A stretch of 64,000 nucleotides of DNA. It comes from Staphylococcus borealis. GTDB lineage: Bacteria > Bacillota > Bacilli > Staphylococcales > Staphylococcaceae. Under the pieces are notes generated by a model. The model was not told the origin of the DNA, ran no database searches, and worked only from the letters and a program-made list of their open reading frames with translations. The stretch lies in contig NZ_CUEE01000001.1 in assembly GCF_001224225.1 (NCBI RefSeq), positions 186,001-250,000 of the forward strand, given 5' to 3'. A program made the translations under genes and the position numbers. Within the stretch, counting starts at the first letter, position 1; every line of letters begins with the position of its first letter. Below are positions 35,421-44,319 of this stretch, in pieces.

Positions 35421-36665
35421 ATGAAATTCGTAACTTTAACATCGGGGGAATTTGAGAAATTTACGTCCAATCATTTCTCACATTATACGCAATCACGAAT
35501 TCACTTTGATAATAGAAGTGAATTAAAGGGTGATGTACACATTGTAGGTGTCAAAGATGACAGTGACAACGTTATCGCTGCTACATTAATGACTGAAGCG
35601 CGTGCATTAAAAGTATTCAAATATTTTTATACACATCGTGGACCGGTAATGGACTACAGTAATATTGAATTGGTTCACTTTTTCTTTAAATCATTAACAC
35701 GCTATTTAAAAAAGCACAATTGCCTATATGTCTTAGTTGATCCATATATTTTAGAGAACTTACGTAACGCAGACGGAGAAATTTTGGAGAGCTATGATAA
35801 TCGTGCCGTAATCAAAACGTTGGAAGAACTAGGTTATAAACATCAAGGGTGGTCAGTTGGTTACAGTACAATGAGTCAAATACGTTGGTTATCTATCTTA
35901 GATTTAAAAGACAAGTCAGAAGATCAACTACTTAAAGAAATGGACTATCAAACTCGTCGTAATATTAAAAAAACGTATGAAATGGGTGTAAAAGTAAGAA
36001 CACTTCCTATGGATGAAACAGATACTTTCTTCGAATTGTCCCAAATGGCCGAAGAAAAACATGGTTTCAAATTTAGAGACAAACCTTACTTTTATGAAAT
36101 GCAAAAAACATACAAAGACCATGCTATGCTTAAACTTGCTTATATCGATTTAAAAGATTATTTATCTACTCTTCAAGAAAAGCATGATACATTAACACAA
36201 CAATTAGCGGACGTTGATGCAGTGTTGAAAGAAAATCCGAATTCTAAGAAAAATAAAAATAAGCGCACGCAAATACAACAACAAGTTGATAGTAACGAAC
36301 GTAAATTAAATGAAACGAAAGATAAAATTGACCAAGAAGGCGAAATACTTAATCTAGCCGCTGCTTTATATTTATATAATGACCATGAAGTATATTATCT
36401 ATCCAGTGGCTCAAACCCTAAATATAATGCGTACATGGGTGCGTATCGCTTACAATGGGACATGATTAAATTTGCGAAAGAACATAACGTTGATCGTTAT
36501 AATTTCTACGGTATCACTGGTGACTTTAGTGAAAATGCTGAAGACTTCGGTGTTCAACAATTCAAAAAAGGATTCAACGCGAATGTGTATGAATATATTG
36601 GTGATTTCATCAAACCTATCAAACCTTTCGCATACCGAGTTATGCAACTTTTAGATCGTAAATAA
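35421..36665 (+). CDS. fmhA: FemAB-family aminoacyltransferase FmhA
   Basis: This protein of about 415 residues belongs to the Fem family, which adds amino acids from tRNA to cell-wall precursors. Features are FKYFYTHRGPVMDYSN near 74-89, MDYQTRRNIKKTYEMG near 175-190, a helical coiled-coil arm at about 240-310 (the tRNA-synthetase-like arm) and RYNFYGITGDFSENAEDFGV, core NFYGITGDF. The second ATG (35421) fits the GAGGAG site better than 35415. FmhA's substrate is not settled. Confidence 0.82.
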   Translation: MKFVTLTSGEFEKFTSNHFSHYTQSRIHFDNRSELKGDVHIVGVKDDSDNVIAATLMTEARALKVFKYFYTHRGPVMDYSNIELVHFFFKSLTRYLKKHNCLYVLVDPYILENLRNADGEILESYDNRAVIKTLEELGYKHQGWSVGYSTMSQIRWLSILDLKDKSEDQLLKEMDYQTRRNIKKTYEMGVKVRTLPMDETDTFFELSQMAEEKHGFKFRDKPYFYEMQKTYKDHAMLKLAYIDLKDYLSTLQEKHDTLTQQLADVDAVLKENPNSKKNKNKRTQIQQQVDSNERKLNETKDKIDQEGEILNLAAALYLYNDHEVYYLSSGSNPKYNAYMGAYRLQWDMIKFAKEHNVDRYNFYGITGDFSENAEDFGVQQFKKGFNANVYEYIGDFIKPIKPFAYRVMQLLDRK

Positions 36666-36690
36666 GCATGATAAAAAACATTTCAACTAA

Positions 36691-36734
36691 AAAACACTTC
36701 CTAAAGTACTCAAATGTACTTTAGGAAGTGTTTT
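36691..36734. terminator. Bidirectional terminator between fmhA and tcyC
   Basis: AAAACACTTCCTAAAGTAC and GTACTTTAGGAAGTGTTTT are perfect 19-base arms with a six-base loop between convergent genes. Confidence 0.92.
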
Positions 36735-36738
36735 GTTA

Positions 36739-37470
36739 TTAGTCTTCATTGATTACATTTAGGAAGCGACGTAATTCTTCAGTCTTTGGATGATTGAACA
36801 TCTCGTCTGGAGAACCTTGTTCACCTATACGTCCTTCATGTATAAAGACGATTTTATTTGAGACTTGGCGTGCAAATCGCATTTCATGCGTTACAATCAC
36901 CATTGTCATACCTTCATCAGCTAATTCCTTGATTACTCTAAGGACATCATTCACTAATTCTGGGTCTAAAGCAGATGTTGGCTCGTCAAATAGCATTACT
37001 TGTGGATTCATTGCTAACGCTCTAGCAATGGCTACACGTTGTTGTTGACCACCTGATAGCGCATGTGGGCGTTGATCTTTAACACTTGTTAAACCAACTT
37101 TTTCAAGTAACCCCATCGCTCTTTCTTTAGCATCTGCTTTATTCATTTTCTTAACCGTCACTAACCCTTCCATAACATTTTCCAATGCTGATTTATGTGG
37201 AAATAGGTTATAACTTTGAAATACCATACCCGATTGCTTGCGTACGCTTATTTGAGACTTTTTATTGTTAGCTGTGTAACTTTCACCATTAACCGTTACG
37301 TTACCTTCAGTTGGAATTTCTAAAGCATTAATCATACGTAGTAATGTCGTCTTACCTGAACCAGATCGTCCAATCAGTGTCACGACTTCCCCTTTATCTA
37401 CATTTAAATCAATACCTTTAATGACTTCTTTATCATTGAACGATTTATGGATACCACTTAATTCAATCAT
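36739..37470 (-). CDS. tcyC: Cystine ABC transporter ATPase
   Basis: This 243-residue ATPase has Walker A GRSGSGKTT near residue 34-42, signature LSGGQQQRVAIARAL, Walker B VMLFDEPTSALD and the switch His in VTHEMRFA. It powers the polar amino-acid importer with TcyA and TcyB. Its start overlaps the tcyB stop (ATGA). Confidence 0.92.
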   Translation of the reverse strand: MIELSGIHKSFNDKEVIKGIDLNVDKGEVVTLIGRSGSGKTTLLRMINALEIPTEGNVTVNGESYTANNKKSQISVRKQSGMVFQSYNLFPHKSALENVMEGLVTVKKMNKADAKERAMGLLEKVGLTSVKDQRPHALSGGQQQRVAIARALAMNPQVMLFDEPTSALDPELVNDVLRVIKELADEGMTMVIVTHEMRFARQVSNKIVFIHEGRIGEQGSPDEMFNHPKTEELRRFLNVINED

Positions 37471-38210
37471 GAGTTATACCCTCTTTCAATATATGATTCA
37501 TAGAAGCTTTGAATAACTGAAATGATGAAACATACTACCCAATACATAACAGCTACAAGTATATAAATTGTGAAATACTCATAAGTTGTAGAAGCGACTT
37601 CTTGAGCTTTACGGAACATTTCTGCTACCAAGATAAAGCCAAGTAATGATGTATCTTTAATTAAACTTAAGAATGTATTACCTAAAGCTGGAATTGAAAC
37701 ACGAATCGCTTGTGGTAATATAATTCTTTGAATGGTTTGTCTATAGTTCATTCCTATAGAATAGGCCGCTTCAGTTTGACCTTTAGGTATCGAAATAATT
37801 CCACCACGTATAATTTCTGATGCATACGCACCAACATTAAGAGATAAACCAATGATAGCTGATACAACGGATGATAATGTCCATTGTTCATCAGCGTTAC
37901 CCGTTAATAAACGCCCTAGTTCAGGAATACCATAAAAGATAATGAATAATTGAACGATCATTGGTGTACCACGAATAATTGACACATAAACACGTGCAAT
38001 ACCTTTTAAAACTTTACTTGTTGAAATACGCATTAACGCTGTAAATAAAGCAATGATCAAACCTAAGATAAATGTAACAATGGTAATTGGAATAGAATAT
38101 TTTAATAATCCTTCCAACATCGGTCCAAATGCTTGCCCTGCCGCATCTAATGCATGTTGTTGTTGACTATTTAGGCTCAGAAACATTTTCACCGAACCAT
38201 TTCTTACCAA
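37467..38210 (-). CDS. tcyB: Cystine ABC transporter permease
   Basis: This protein of up to 247 residues has about five membrane helices and the EAA loop EAAYSIGMNYRQTIQRIILP, core EAAYSIGMNYRQ. It overlaps the end of tcyA by 44 bases if the first ATG is used; ATG 38186 (MFLSLNS) is a likely alternative, though neither has a strong site and translation is probably coupled. Confidence 0.88.
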   Translation of the reverse strand: MVRNGSVKMFLSLNSQQQHALDAAGQAFGPMLEGLLKYSIPITIVTFILGLIIALFTALMRISTSKVLKGIARVYVSIIRGTPMIVQLFIIFYGIPELGRLLTGNADEQWTLSSVVSAIIGLSLNVGAYASEIIRGGIISIPKGQTEAAYSIGMNYRQTIQRIILPQAIRVSIPALGNTFLSLIKDTSLLGFILVAEMFRKAQEVASTTYEYFTIYILVAVMYWVVCFIISVIQSFYESYIERGYNS

Positions 38211-38967
38211 TTTTTGCTAATTCGCCATTTTCTTTTAATGTTTTAATGCCATCATTGAAATCAGATACAACTTTTTCATCAACATCTTTATTAAATGCAA
38301 ATGCTGATTTACTTTGTTCTGCATTACCTTTGATTGCTTTGATTTTAGCATTTGGTTTTTGTTTTTTATAGTCTAAGTAAGATAAGCTATCGTTAAATGT
38401 ACCATCAACACGATTTGATAATAATAAGTCCATCGCTTGGTTAAAGCCATCAACTTTCGTAATATCTGCGCCTTTATCTTTAGCTAATTGACCATAGTTT
38501 GACGTAAATGTTTGCGCCATTTTCTTACCTTTAACATCATCAAATGATTTGATATCTTTTTCATTTTCACGAACTACTAAAACTGCGCTTGAATACGTGT
38601 AAGGTGTAGAGAATTTATATTTATTCTCTCTTTCTTTATTTACACCTACTTGGTTAGCAATCACATCAAAACGTTTAGCGTCTAAGCCAGCAAACATTGA
38701 ATCCCATGATGTTTCATTGAATTTAAGTTTGTAACCTTTTTCTTTTGCAACTGCTTTGATGACATCAATATCGTAACCAGTTAATTTGTCTTGTTTATTA
38801 TGGAAAGTGAATGGTGCATATGTACCTTCAGTTCCTACTTTCAGTGTTTTACTATCACTATTGCTACTACTTGATTTAGAATCACTATTTTTATCTGATG
38901 ATCCTCCATTTCCACAAGCAGCTAACACAAAGATAAGTGCTAAAGCAACAAATAAAAGTCTTTTCAT
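38167..38967 (-). CDS. tcyA: Cystine-binding lipoprotein
   Basis: This 266-residue lipoprotein (lipobox LAAC, Cys18) has a serine/lysine linker, then the solute-binding domain family 3 (LKVGTEGTYAPFTFHN near 44-59, TGYDIDVIKAVAKEKGY, core GYDIDVIKAVA). It delivers cystine or related amino acids to TcyBC. A large inverted repeat lies before the gene. Confidence 0.9.
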   Translation of the reverse strand: MKRLLFVALALIFVLAACGNGGSSDKNSDSKSSSSNSDSKTLKVGTEGTYAPFTFHNKQDKLTGYDIDVIKAVAKEKGYKLKFNETSWDSMFAGLDAKRFDVIANQVGVNKERENKYKFSTPYTYSSAVLVVRENEKDIKSFDDVKGKKMAQTFTSNYGQLAKDKGADITKVDGFNQAMDLLLSNRVDGTFNDSLSYLDYKKQKPNAKIKAIKGNAEQSKSAFAFNKDVDEKVVSDFNDGIKTLKENGELAKIGKKWFGENVSEPK

Positions 38968-38983
38968 CTACCTTGTCCTCCAT

Positions 38984-39035
38984 ATTCCTATTAGATTAGT
39001 CAGAATAAATTAATTCTAATCTCATAGGTAGGAAT
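38984..39035 (-). promoter_or_regulatory. Inverted repeat before tcyA, candidate CymR operator
   Basis: ATTCCTA at 38984-38990 faces TAGGAAT at 39029-39035. Inside, GATTAG (38994-38999) faces CTAATC (39016-39021) and GAAT faces ATTC. CymR sites that control cysteine uptake in Firmicutes contain TAnnnnTnGGAAT-type cores, which these arms resemble. The assignment is tentative. Confidence 0.5.
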
Positions 39036-39098
39036 AGTCAACATTATTTTTATGTTTAATTAAGTGTTCAGAATGTTTGGATATTAATGACAATAAAA

Positions 39099-39206
39099 AG
39101 AGACCAAGACATAAAGCGTTTATGTTTTAGGAAGACATGGATGACATTCCTAAAGCTACATTGGAATATCAAGTATTTTCCAAATCACGCTCGTCTTGAT
39201 CTCTTA
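39099..39206 (-). terminator. Terminator of the 14-TM MFS gene, repeat-family type
   Basis: AGAGACCAAGAC and GTCTTGATCTCTT form long arms with an inner loop containing AGGAAGACATGG and ATTCCTAAAGC. On the minus strand it ends with CTTTTTATTG. Confidence 0.65.
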
Positions 39207-39231
39207 TCGTTTCGTGCAATAAATTATTAAC

Positions 39232-40683
39232 TTATTGATCTTCCAACTTCGCTTCAGCCTTTACTTTTTTCTTGCTTTTAATTAAAAATGTAAGCAATAA
39301 ACTAATAATCGTAATTATTACAGCAAACATAAACCCTGAATGGTAACCATGAAGCATAGCATCAATCTGTATTTGTCCTGCCGTTTCAGTTTTATTCATA
39401 CAGTGATAATCACTCATTGTCGGTTGAAAGTTTTTACTTGCTGTACTTAATATCGTAATCAAGCCTGCTGTTCCAATTGAACCGGCAATTTGTTGAATGG
39501 TATTTGTCATTGACGAACCATGTGCATTAAGTTCTGGTGTTAGTTGATTCATTGTATGTGTCATAATTGGCATTAAGCCCAATGCGATACCAATCATACG
39601 AATTGCATAAATCGTAGCTAACATAATGGTTGACGTATGCTCGTCCATCACTACAAAGTACGATGTCGTTACAAGTACAATAAACATACCTATAATCGCT
39701 AATACTTTAGCCCCAAATGTTTCATATAACCACCCTGAAATAATCGACATGATGGCCATCACAATGGCACCTGGAAGTAAGATAAGTCCTGAGTCAATCG
39801 GTGTTCGACCTAGCAAGTTTTGTACAAACATTGGCAATACTGTTTCAGAACCAATCATTGAAATCATGGTTGCAGCCATTATCGATAATCCAACTGCAAA
39901 CTCTTTATTCTTAAAAACTTTAAAGCTCAATAACGGATTATCAAGTTTTTCTTGGCGCCAAATAAACAAACCTACTAATATTAAGCCACCAATAACCGTG
40001 GTCAAGACAAGCGGATCATCCCATCCATCACTAGAAATAGAACTTACACCGTATAACAATCCACCAAAACCTAGTATTGATAATGCGATAGAAATGAGAT
40101 CGATAGGTGTTCTAACGGTTGTTCCTACATTTTTAATAATTTTTAATGCAATCAGAAATGTGATTGCTGAAATCGGGGCAACGACATGGAACAATGATCG
40201 CCAATTAAAATATTCCACTAAATAACCAGATAATGTAGGTCCAATGGCTGGAGCAAGACCTATAACGAGTCCAAACATCCCCATATATTTACCACGTTCA
40301 TGCGGTTGAAAGATATCTAGAATGGTCGTCATCATCAATGGCATCATAATACCTGAGCCTAAAGCTTGTATAATTCGTGCAATTAAAAGTATCGTAAAGT
40401 TCGGACTAAAACCACCTAGCATCGTCCCAAGGAAGAAGATGACAATTCCAGTTAAGAAGACTTGTCTCGTAGAGTATCGCTGTATAATAAATGCAGATAA
40501 CGGAATGACAACACCATTAGTGAGTAAGAATGCTGTTGTTAACCATTGAACTTGTGAATATTCAATATTGAAATCCTTCATGATACTCGGCAATGCTGTG
40601 GTAAGTAATGTTTCATTAAGCAATCCAAAGAATCCACCAAGTAACATTGTAAATATCATTGCTAATTTTTGTTTATGTGACAT
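39232..40683 (-). CDS. DHA2-family MFS multidrug exporter
   Basis: This 483-residue protein has about fourteen membrane helices and DHA2 motifs: LNETLLTTALPSIMKDFN near 22-39 (motif D1), LTNGVVIPLSAFI and LGSGIMMPLMMTTILD, core GSGIMMPLMM (motif C region). It exports drugs or toxic compounds using the proton gradient. The substrate cannot be told. It is divergent from the 37-residue Zur-box gene, so the same operator could affect both. Confidence 0.85.
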   Translation of the reverse strand: MSHKQKLAMIFTMLLGGFFGLLNETLLTTALPSIMKDFNIEYSQVQWLTTAFLLTNGVVIPLSAFIIQRYSTRQVFLTGIVIFFLGTMLGGFSPNFTILLIARIIQALGSGIMMPLMMTTILDIFQPHERGKYMGMFGLVIGLAPAIGPTLSGYLVEYFNWRSLFHVVAPISAITFLIALKIIKNVGTTVRTPIDLISIALSILGFGGLLYGVSSISSDGWDDPLVLTTVIGGLILVGLFIWRQEKLDNPLLSFKVFKNKEFAVGLSIMAATMISMIGSETVLPMFVQNLLGRTPIDSGLILLPGAIVMAIMSIISGWLYETFGAKVLAIIGMFIVLVTTSYFVVMDEHTSTIMLATIYAIRMIGIALGLMPIMTHTMNQLTPELNAHGSSMTNTIQQIAGSIGTAGLITILSTASKNFQPTMSDYHCMNKTETAGQIQIDAMLHGYHSGFMFAVIITIISLLLTFLIKSKKKVKAEAKLEDQ

Positions 40684-40781
40684 ACTATTCCCCTTTTATC
40701 TATTTATGCGCTCAATAGAACCATTTGACTATTATACATATCATTTTTTGATTTTCATATACGATATTAATATTATTTTTA

Positions 40782-40829
40782 TAAATCGTAATAATTCCTA
40801 TTTACATTTTTACTATTTTCCTTTATGCT
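40782..40829 (+). promoter_or_regulatory. Zur-like box overlapping a promoter
   Basis: The 23-base sequence at 40782-40804 has left half TAAATCGTAAT and right half ATTCCTATTTA around A. It matches the staphylococcal Zur consensus except for two bases in the right half. A promoter with TTTACA (40801-40806), 17 bases and TATGCT (40824-40829) overlaps its end. The promoter serves the 37-codon gene. Confidence 0.75.
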
Positions 40830-40850
40830 TTTAAAAAGGAGGAATCAAAT

Positions 40851-40964
40851 ATGAAACTAGATTTACAAACAGCACGTCGTAATTTGAACAGTCCTAATAT
40901 CAAAACGCGCAAGCGTGCATTAAAAATCATCAAACAACACAAACGCAATCGTAAATCAGCTTAA
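40851..40964 (+). CDS. 37-residue basic protein under a Zur-like box
   Basis: An ATG behind AAAAAGGAGGAATCAAAT opens a 37-codon gene ending in TAA. The product starts MKLDLQTARRNLNSPNI and is very basic, with KTRKRALKIIKQHKRNRKSA, core RKRALKIIKQHKRNRK. It is single-helix-like, has no signal and no cysteines. Similar tiny proteins in Gram-positive bacteria are named putative metal homeostasis protein in some annotations; I recall this only loosely. A promoter and Zur-like box lie just upstream and a hairpin follows. Confidence 0.7.
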   Translation: MKLDLQTARRNLNSPNIKTRKRALKIIKQHKRNRKSA

Positions 40965-40996
40965 TACAATCCATTTCTTCCATAAATAACTCCTAA

Positions 40997-41048
40997 AAAG
41001 GAGTAGCACATGTAATCTATCGCATAGCATTACTTGTACTACTCCTTT
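40997..41048. terminator. Bidirectional terminator between the 37-codon gene and gpmA
   Basis: AAAGGAGTAG and CTACTCCTTT form perfect arms, with inner TGTAA and TTACTTG pairing, between convergent genes. Confidence 0.8.
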
Positions 41049-41058
41049 AATTTATGAA

Positions 41059-41745
41059 TTATAAATAATAATGATCAATGACATTTAAATTGTCATCTAA
41101 TTCGTAAATGAGCGGTGCACCTGTTTTAATTTCATATCCAATAATATCTTCATCAGATACATTATCCAAATATTTAATTAACGCACGAATTGAATTACCA
41201 TGTGCAGCGACTAAAACAGTTTCTCCATCTAATAGATGTTGAGAAATTTTATCTGTCCAAATGGGTACCACTCGTTCTAATGTCGTTTTTAAACTTTCTG
41301 AATAAGGCATCATACGATGATCTAAATGTCTATAACGGCGATCTTTTAAATAAGATTCACGTTGTTCTTCAGTTTGTGCAGGTGGTTTAACATCATATGA
41401 ACGTCGCCATTGATGCACTTGCTCTTCACCAAATTCTTTACGTGCTTCATCTTTATTAAGTCCTTGTAATTTACCATAATGGCGTTCATTTAAACGCCAA
41501 CTCTTATGGACTGGAATCCATTCTTGATCTGATTCAGCTAATAAAAACTGAGTTGTTTCTAATGCTCTCGTTAATAATGAAGTAAACGCTACATCAATTT
41601 CAATGCCATTTTCTTTTAATTTACGCCCAGATGTTATGGCTTCATTACGTCCCTGTTCAGATAGTTGAACATCTTCCCAACCTGTAAATAAATTTTTAGC
41701 ATTCCATTCACTTTGACCGTGACGACATAAAATTAATTTTGGCAT
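41059..41745 (-). CDS. gpmA: 2,3-bisphosphoglycerate-dependent phosphoglycerate mutase
   Basis: This 228-residue glycolytic enzyme converts 3-phosphoglycerate to 2-phosphoglycerate. The catalytic motif LILCRHGQSEWN has the phosphohistidine His at residue 9, and AAHGNSIRALIKYLD, core AAHGNSIR, holds the second histidine. Start is ATG 41745 after AGGAAGGTG; a longer frame of three more codons has no better site. Confidence 0.95.
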   Translation of the reverse strand: MPKLILCRHGQSEWNAKNLFTGWEDVQLSEQGRNEAITSGRKLKENGIEIDVAFTSLLTRALETTQFLLAESDQEWIPVHKSWRLNERHYGKLQGLNKDEARKEFGEEQVHQWRRSYDVKPPAQTEEQRESYLKDRRYRHLDHRMMPYSESLKTTLERVVPIWTDKISQHLLDGETVLVAAHGNSIRALIKYLDNVSDEDIIGYEIKTGAPLIYELDDNLNVIDHYYL

Positions 41746-42257
41746 GTAAAACACCTTCCTATACGTTAGATCGATTGTATGATTTCCTTTAGCATGTCAT
41801 CAATCAATGCCTAACTTCTAATTTAAAATTTACTTCCCTATGCTTTGCAACAAGTGACTTACTCTTTTTCTATTACATTTATTATAAAACTATTTCGCCA
41901 AATTTCATAATATCTAAGATTCAATCCCTGAATGCCATAAATGACGTCATTTTGTCATGTTCGTTATCTTCAGTACATCTTTGATATGTTTTTTTGATTT
42001 TGTAGTAACCTATGTCATCAATTAAGGTGCTATAGTGTATCTACCGTAATCAACAGCAAGACATATTGGGATACCGTGACTAAATGCTATTAATTCAAAG
42101 CGCTGACTAAAATTGCGCATCGTTTCGCTTAAGTCCCTATGCATTTAAGTCAGCTACTGTGAATACTTTGGTTAATTCATAATATTGTATTACCTTAGCC
42201 TAAATTTAGTATTTTTAGTTACATTACAAAAACCAATTTTAAAGGAGATTATTTAAT
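41746..42257. other. Long intergenic region before the transglycosylase-like gene
   Basis: No gene is visible. It contains a perfect 10-base palindrome ATGACGTCAT at 41941-41950, a CAGCTACTGTGAAT module near 42150 shared with the repeat family, and the ribosome binding site AAAGGAG before 42258. No clear WalR box was found. Confidence 0.5.
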
Positions 42258-42779
42258 ATGAAGAAATCAATATTTACGTTAATGACGATGGTATCTTTAG
42301 GTGCCGCAGGATTGCAATCAGGTCAAGCGCACGCAAGTGAAATGACACACAACCAACACCAATCATGTCAATATAATCAACATACACAGTTACAACACAC
42401 TCAACCTTCACAACAAGGTCAATATTCAAACGTAGCATCAGCAGCAACTACATCTTCAAATACTACTGATACTTCATCAGAAAATACTGCATCAACTAGT
42501 AATACTACTGCTTCTAGTGATGAAAGTTCATCTTCAGTATATAAACAATTTATCGCAGCTGGAGGAACGCAAGAACTATGGGAGAAAATTGTCTTACCTG
42601 AATCCGGTGGAGATCCTAATGCGTCTAACGGACAATATCATGGCTTAGGACAAACCAATCAATCTTGGGGATATGGTTCAGTTGAAACTCAAACTAAAGG
42701 CATGATTTCATATGCTAAAGAACGCTATGGCTCTATTGAAGCTGCGATTAGTTTCCGTGAATCAAACGGATGGTGGTAA
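42258..42779 (+). CDS. Secreted transglycosylase-like cell-wall protein
   Basis: This 173-residue protein has a signal peptide ending in AHA (about residue 27), a Gln/His-rich stretch, a Ser/Thr/Asn-rich linker and a C-terminal domain of about 75 residues (from VYKQFIAAGG). The domain has LPESGGDPNASNGQYHGLGQ, core ESGGDPNA with the likely catalytic glutamate, and resembles IsaA/SceD-type transglycosylases. It probably trims peptidoglycan. It ends in NGWW. Confidence 0.8.
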   Translation: MKKSIFTLMTMVSLGAAGLQSGQAHASEMTHNQHQSCQYNQHTQLQHTQPSQQGQYSNVASAATTSSNTTDTSSENTASTSNTTASSDESSSSVYKQFIAAGGTQELWEKIVLPESGGDPNASNGQYHGLGQTNQSWGYGSVETQTKGMISYAKERYGSIEAAISFRESNGWW

Positions 42780-43226
42780 CAGCCAATATAAATAAATGAA
42801 CATATATTAAGAAAAGGCTGGGACAAAATTCCTAGCAAAAATGCCAGTAAATGAGTTTTTATAAATTCATTTACTGGCTTCTTCATTTACAATACTTCGT
42901 ATTGTTGGCTCGCTTGCCCAACGTGCTTTGCTTGTAGAAACTGATTAACTCAGTTTCTCTGTGTTGGGGCCCTTCTTATGCGACAGCTTCAGCCTGTAGT
43001 CCTCTAAAGAAATTCTTAGATGCATATTCACTCATTTTAGTTGCGACGCTTTCCTGTGGGAAAGGCTCTAAAGTAGTTCTTTGATTTTAATCATTAGAAC
43101 TACTTACTTAAGTGTGTAAACACTTAAGTTCCTCAACCCCAGCAGAGAGAATTTCATTAAGAAATTCCACAAGCAAAGCAAGCTGGGAGAGAGACGACGA
43201 ATTTAAAAGAATTCTGTCTCACTCCC
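42780..43226. repeat. Intergenic region with repeat-family and STAR-like units
   Basis: A hairpin GCCAGTAAATGA/TCATTTACTGGC (42843-42878) terminates the upstream gene. A TTGCTTTGCTTGTAGAAA unit follows, then TGTGTTGGGGCCCT at 42960-42973, which fits the S. aureus STAR consensus with one mismatch at its end. An inverted unit at about 43140-43226, with GGGAGAGAGAC pairing with GTCTCACTCCC, ends the CDF gene on the minus strand. No gene is supported here. Confidence 0.7.
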
Positions 43227-44108
43227 CTAATCAATCATTTGATTTAACGTGTCTGGTTCGGGATGAACGTACACGGAAGAAATGCCTTTACTATGTAAGT
43301 GATTTTCTACTTTATCACAAATGTCATGTGCCTGTTGCAGTGATAAATGTGCATCAACAACAATTGTTACATCTAAAAAGATGCTACTGCCATGGTAACG
43401 TCCCTTAAGATTATTCACGTCTTTAACGTCTTCTACTTCTAAAACAACATTACGGTATTCTTCAAGATCTTGCTCATTGAAACCATCACTCAGTGCAAAT
43501 ATTGACTCCTTAAAAATACTAAAACCTGTATAAATAATTAAAAGTCCTAAAACCGTCGCTAATATGACATCGACGATAGATAATCCGAATTGGGTAAATA
43601 CTAAACCAATCGCAGTCCCTATACTAACAAGACCATCTGACAAATTATCTTTTGCCGCGGAATTTAATGAGCTACTCTTGGTCTTCTGAGCCAGTCTATG
43701 ATTGATTGCAAAGACACCAATCATAATAAGTCCACTGATTAAACTCACAAAAATTGTAATGACATTTGGTGTATGATGTTCATTCGTAAATATTCGAGGT
43801 ACGTTTTCAATCACAACTTGAATACCCACAAACATAATAATAAATGATACTAATAGTGTAGAGATATTTTCAGATTTCAAATGACCATAAGGATGATTTT
43901 TATCTGCTGGCTTAATTGAAATTTTCAACCCAACAATGACAGCAATAGATACAATAATATCTGTCATATTATTCAAAGCGTCTGCTCTAACTGCTGCTGA
44001 ATCAAATACAAAGCCTGTTATATATTTAGAAACAGATAGAATGATATAAACTACTAAACTTAAATAAGCACCTCTTTGCGCTAATTTAAGATTTTCACTT
44101 TGAGACAT
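43227..44108 (-). CDS. CDF-family exporter, manganese type (MntE-like)
   Basis: This 293-residue cation diffusion facilitator has six membrane helices and a cytosolic C-terminal domain. The metal site shows Asn46/Asp50 in helix 2 (LNNMTD) and Asp154/Asp158 in helix 5 (KDNLSD), an N-D-D-D set known from manganese CDFs such as MntE. Zinc CDFs have HD pairs. The start is ATG 44108 behind AAGGTGG; extra upstream codons are not supported. The specificity is inferred from these residues only. Confidence 0.8.
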   Translation of the reverse strand: MSQSENLKLAQRGAYLSLVVYIILSVSKYITGFVFDSAAVRADALNNMTDIIVSIAVIVGLKISIKPADKNHPYGHLKSENISTLLVSFIIMFVGIQVVIENVPRIFTNEHHTPNVITIFVSLISGLIMIGVFAINHRLAQKTKSSSLNSAAKDNLSDGLVSIGTAIGLVFTQFGLSIVDVILATVLGLLIIYTGFSIFKESIFALSDGFNEQDLEEYRNVVLEVEDVKDVNNLKGRYHGSSIFLDVTIVVDAHLSLQQAHDICDKVENHLHSKGISSVYVHPEPDTLNQMID

Positions 44109-44319
44109 GTTGTCTACCACCTTAAATGCTTTAATATCAATAGTATGTACCATCGAAAGATGATTGACAACGTTTTTTAATTTCTATAAATTTCATATAT
44201 TTAGGCGAATTAAATTTTTCGCAAAACCTAAATATTAATTAAGTTGTTACCCCTAATAATCATTCAATTTATGGTCTGTCGCTGTCACTGTTGTAATAGT
44301 TAAATATAATGGCTTCTTT

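Noticed and set aside
39626..40225. 199-codon frame opposite the DHA2 exporter
   Set aside because: It is an antisense shadow with no ribosome binding site.
43112..43408. 98-codon frame across the repeat region
   Set aside because: It crosses an inverted repeat and the end of the CDF gene and has no proper start.
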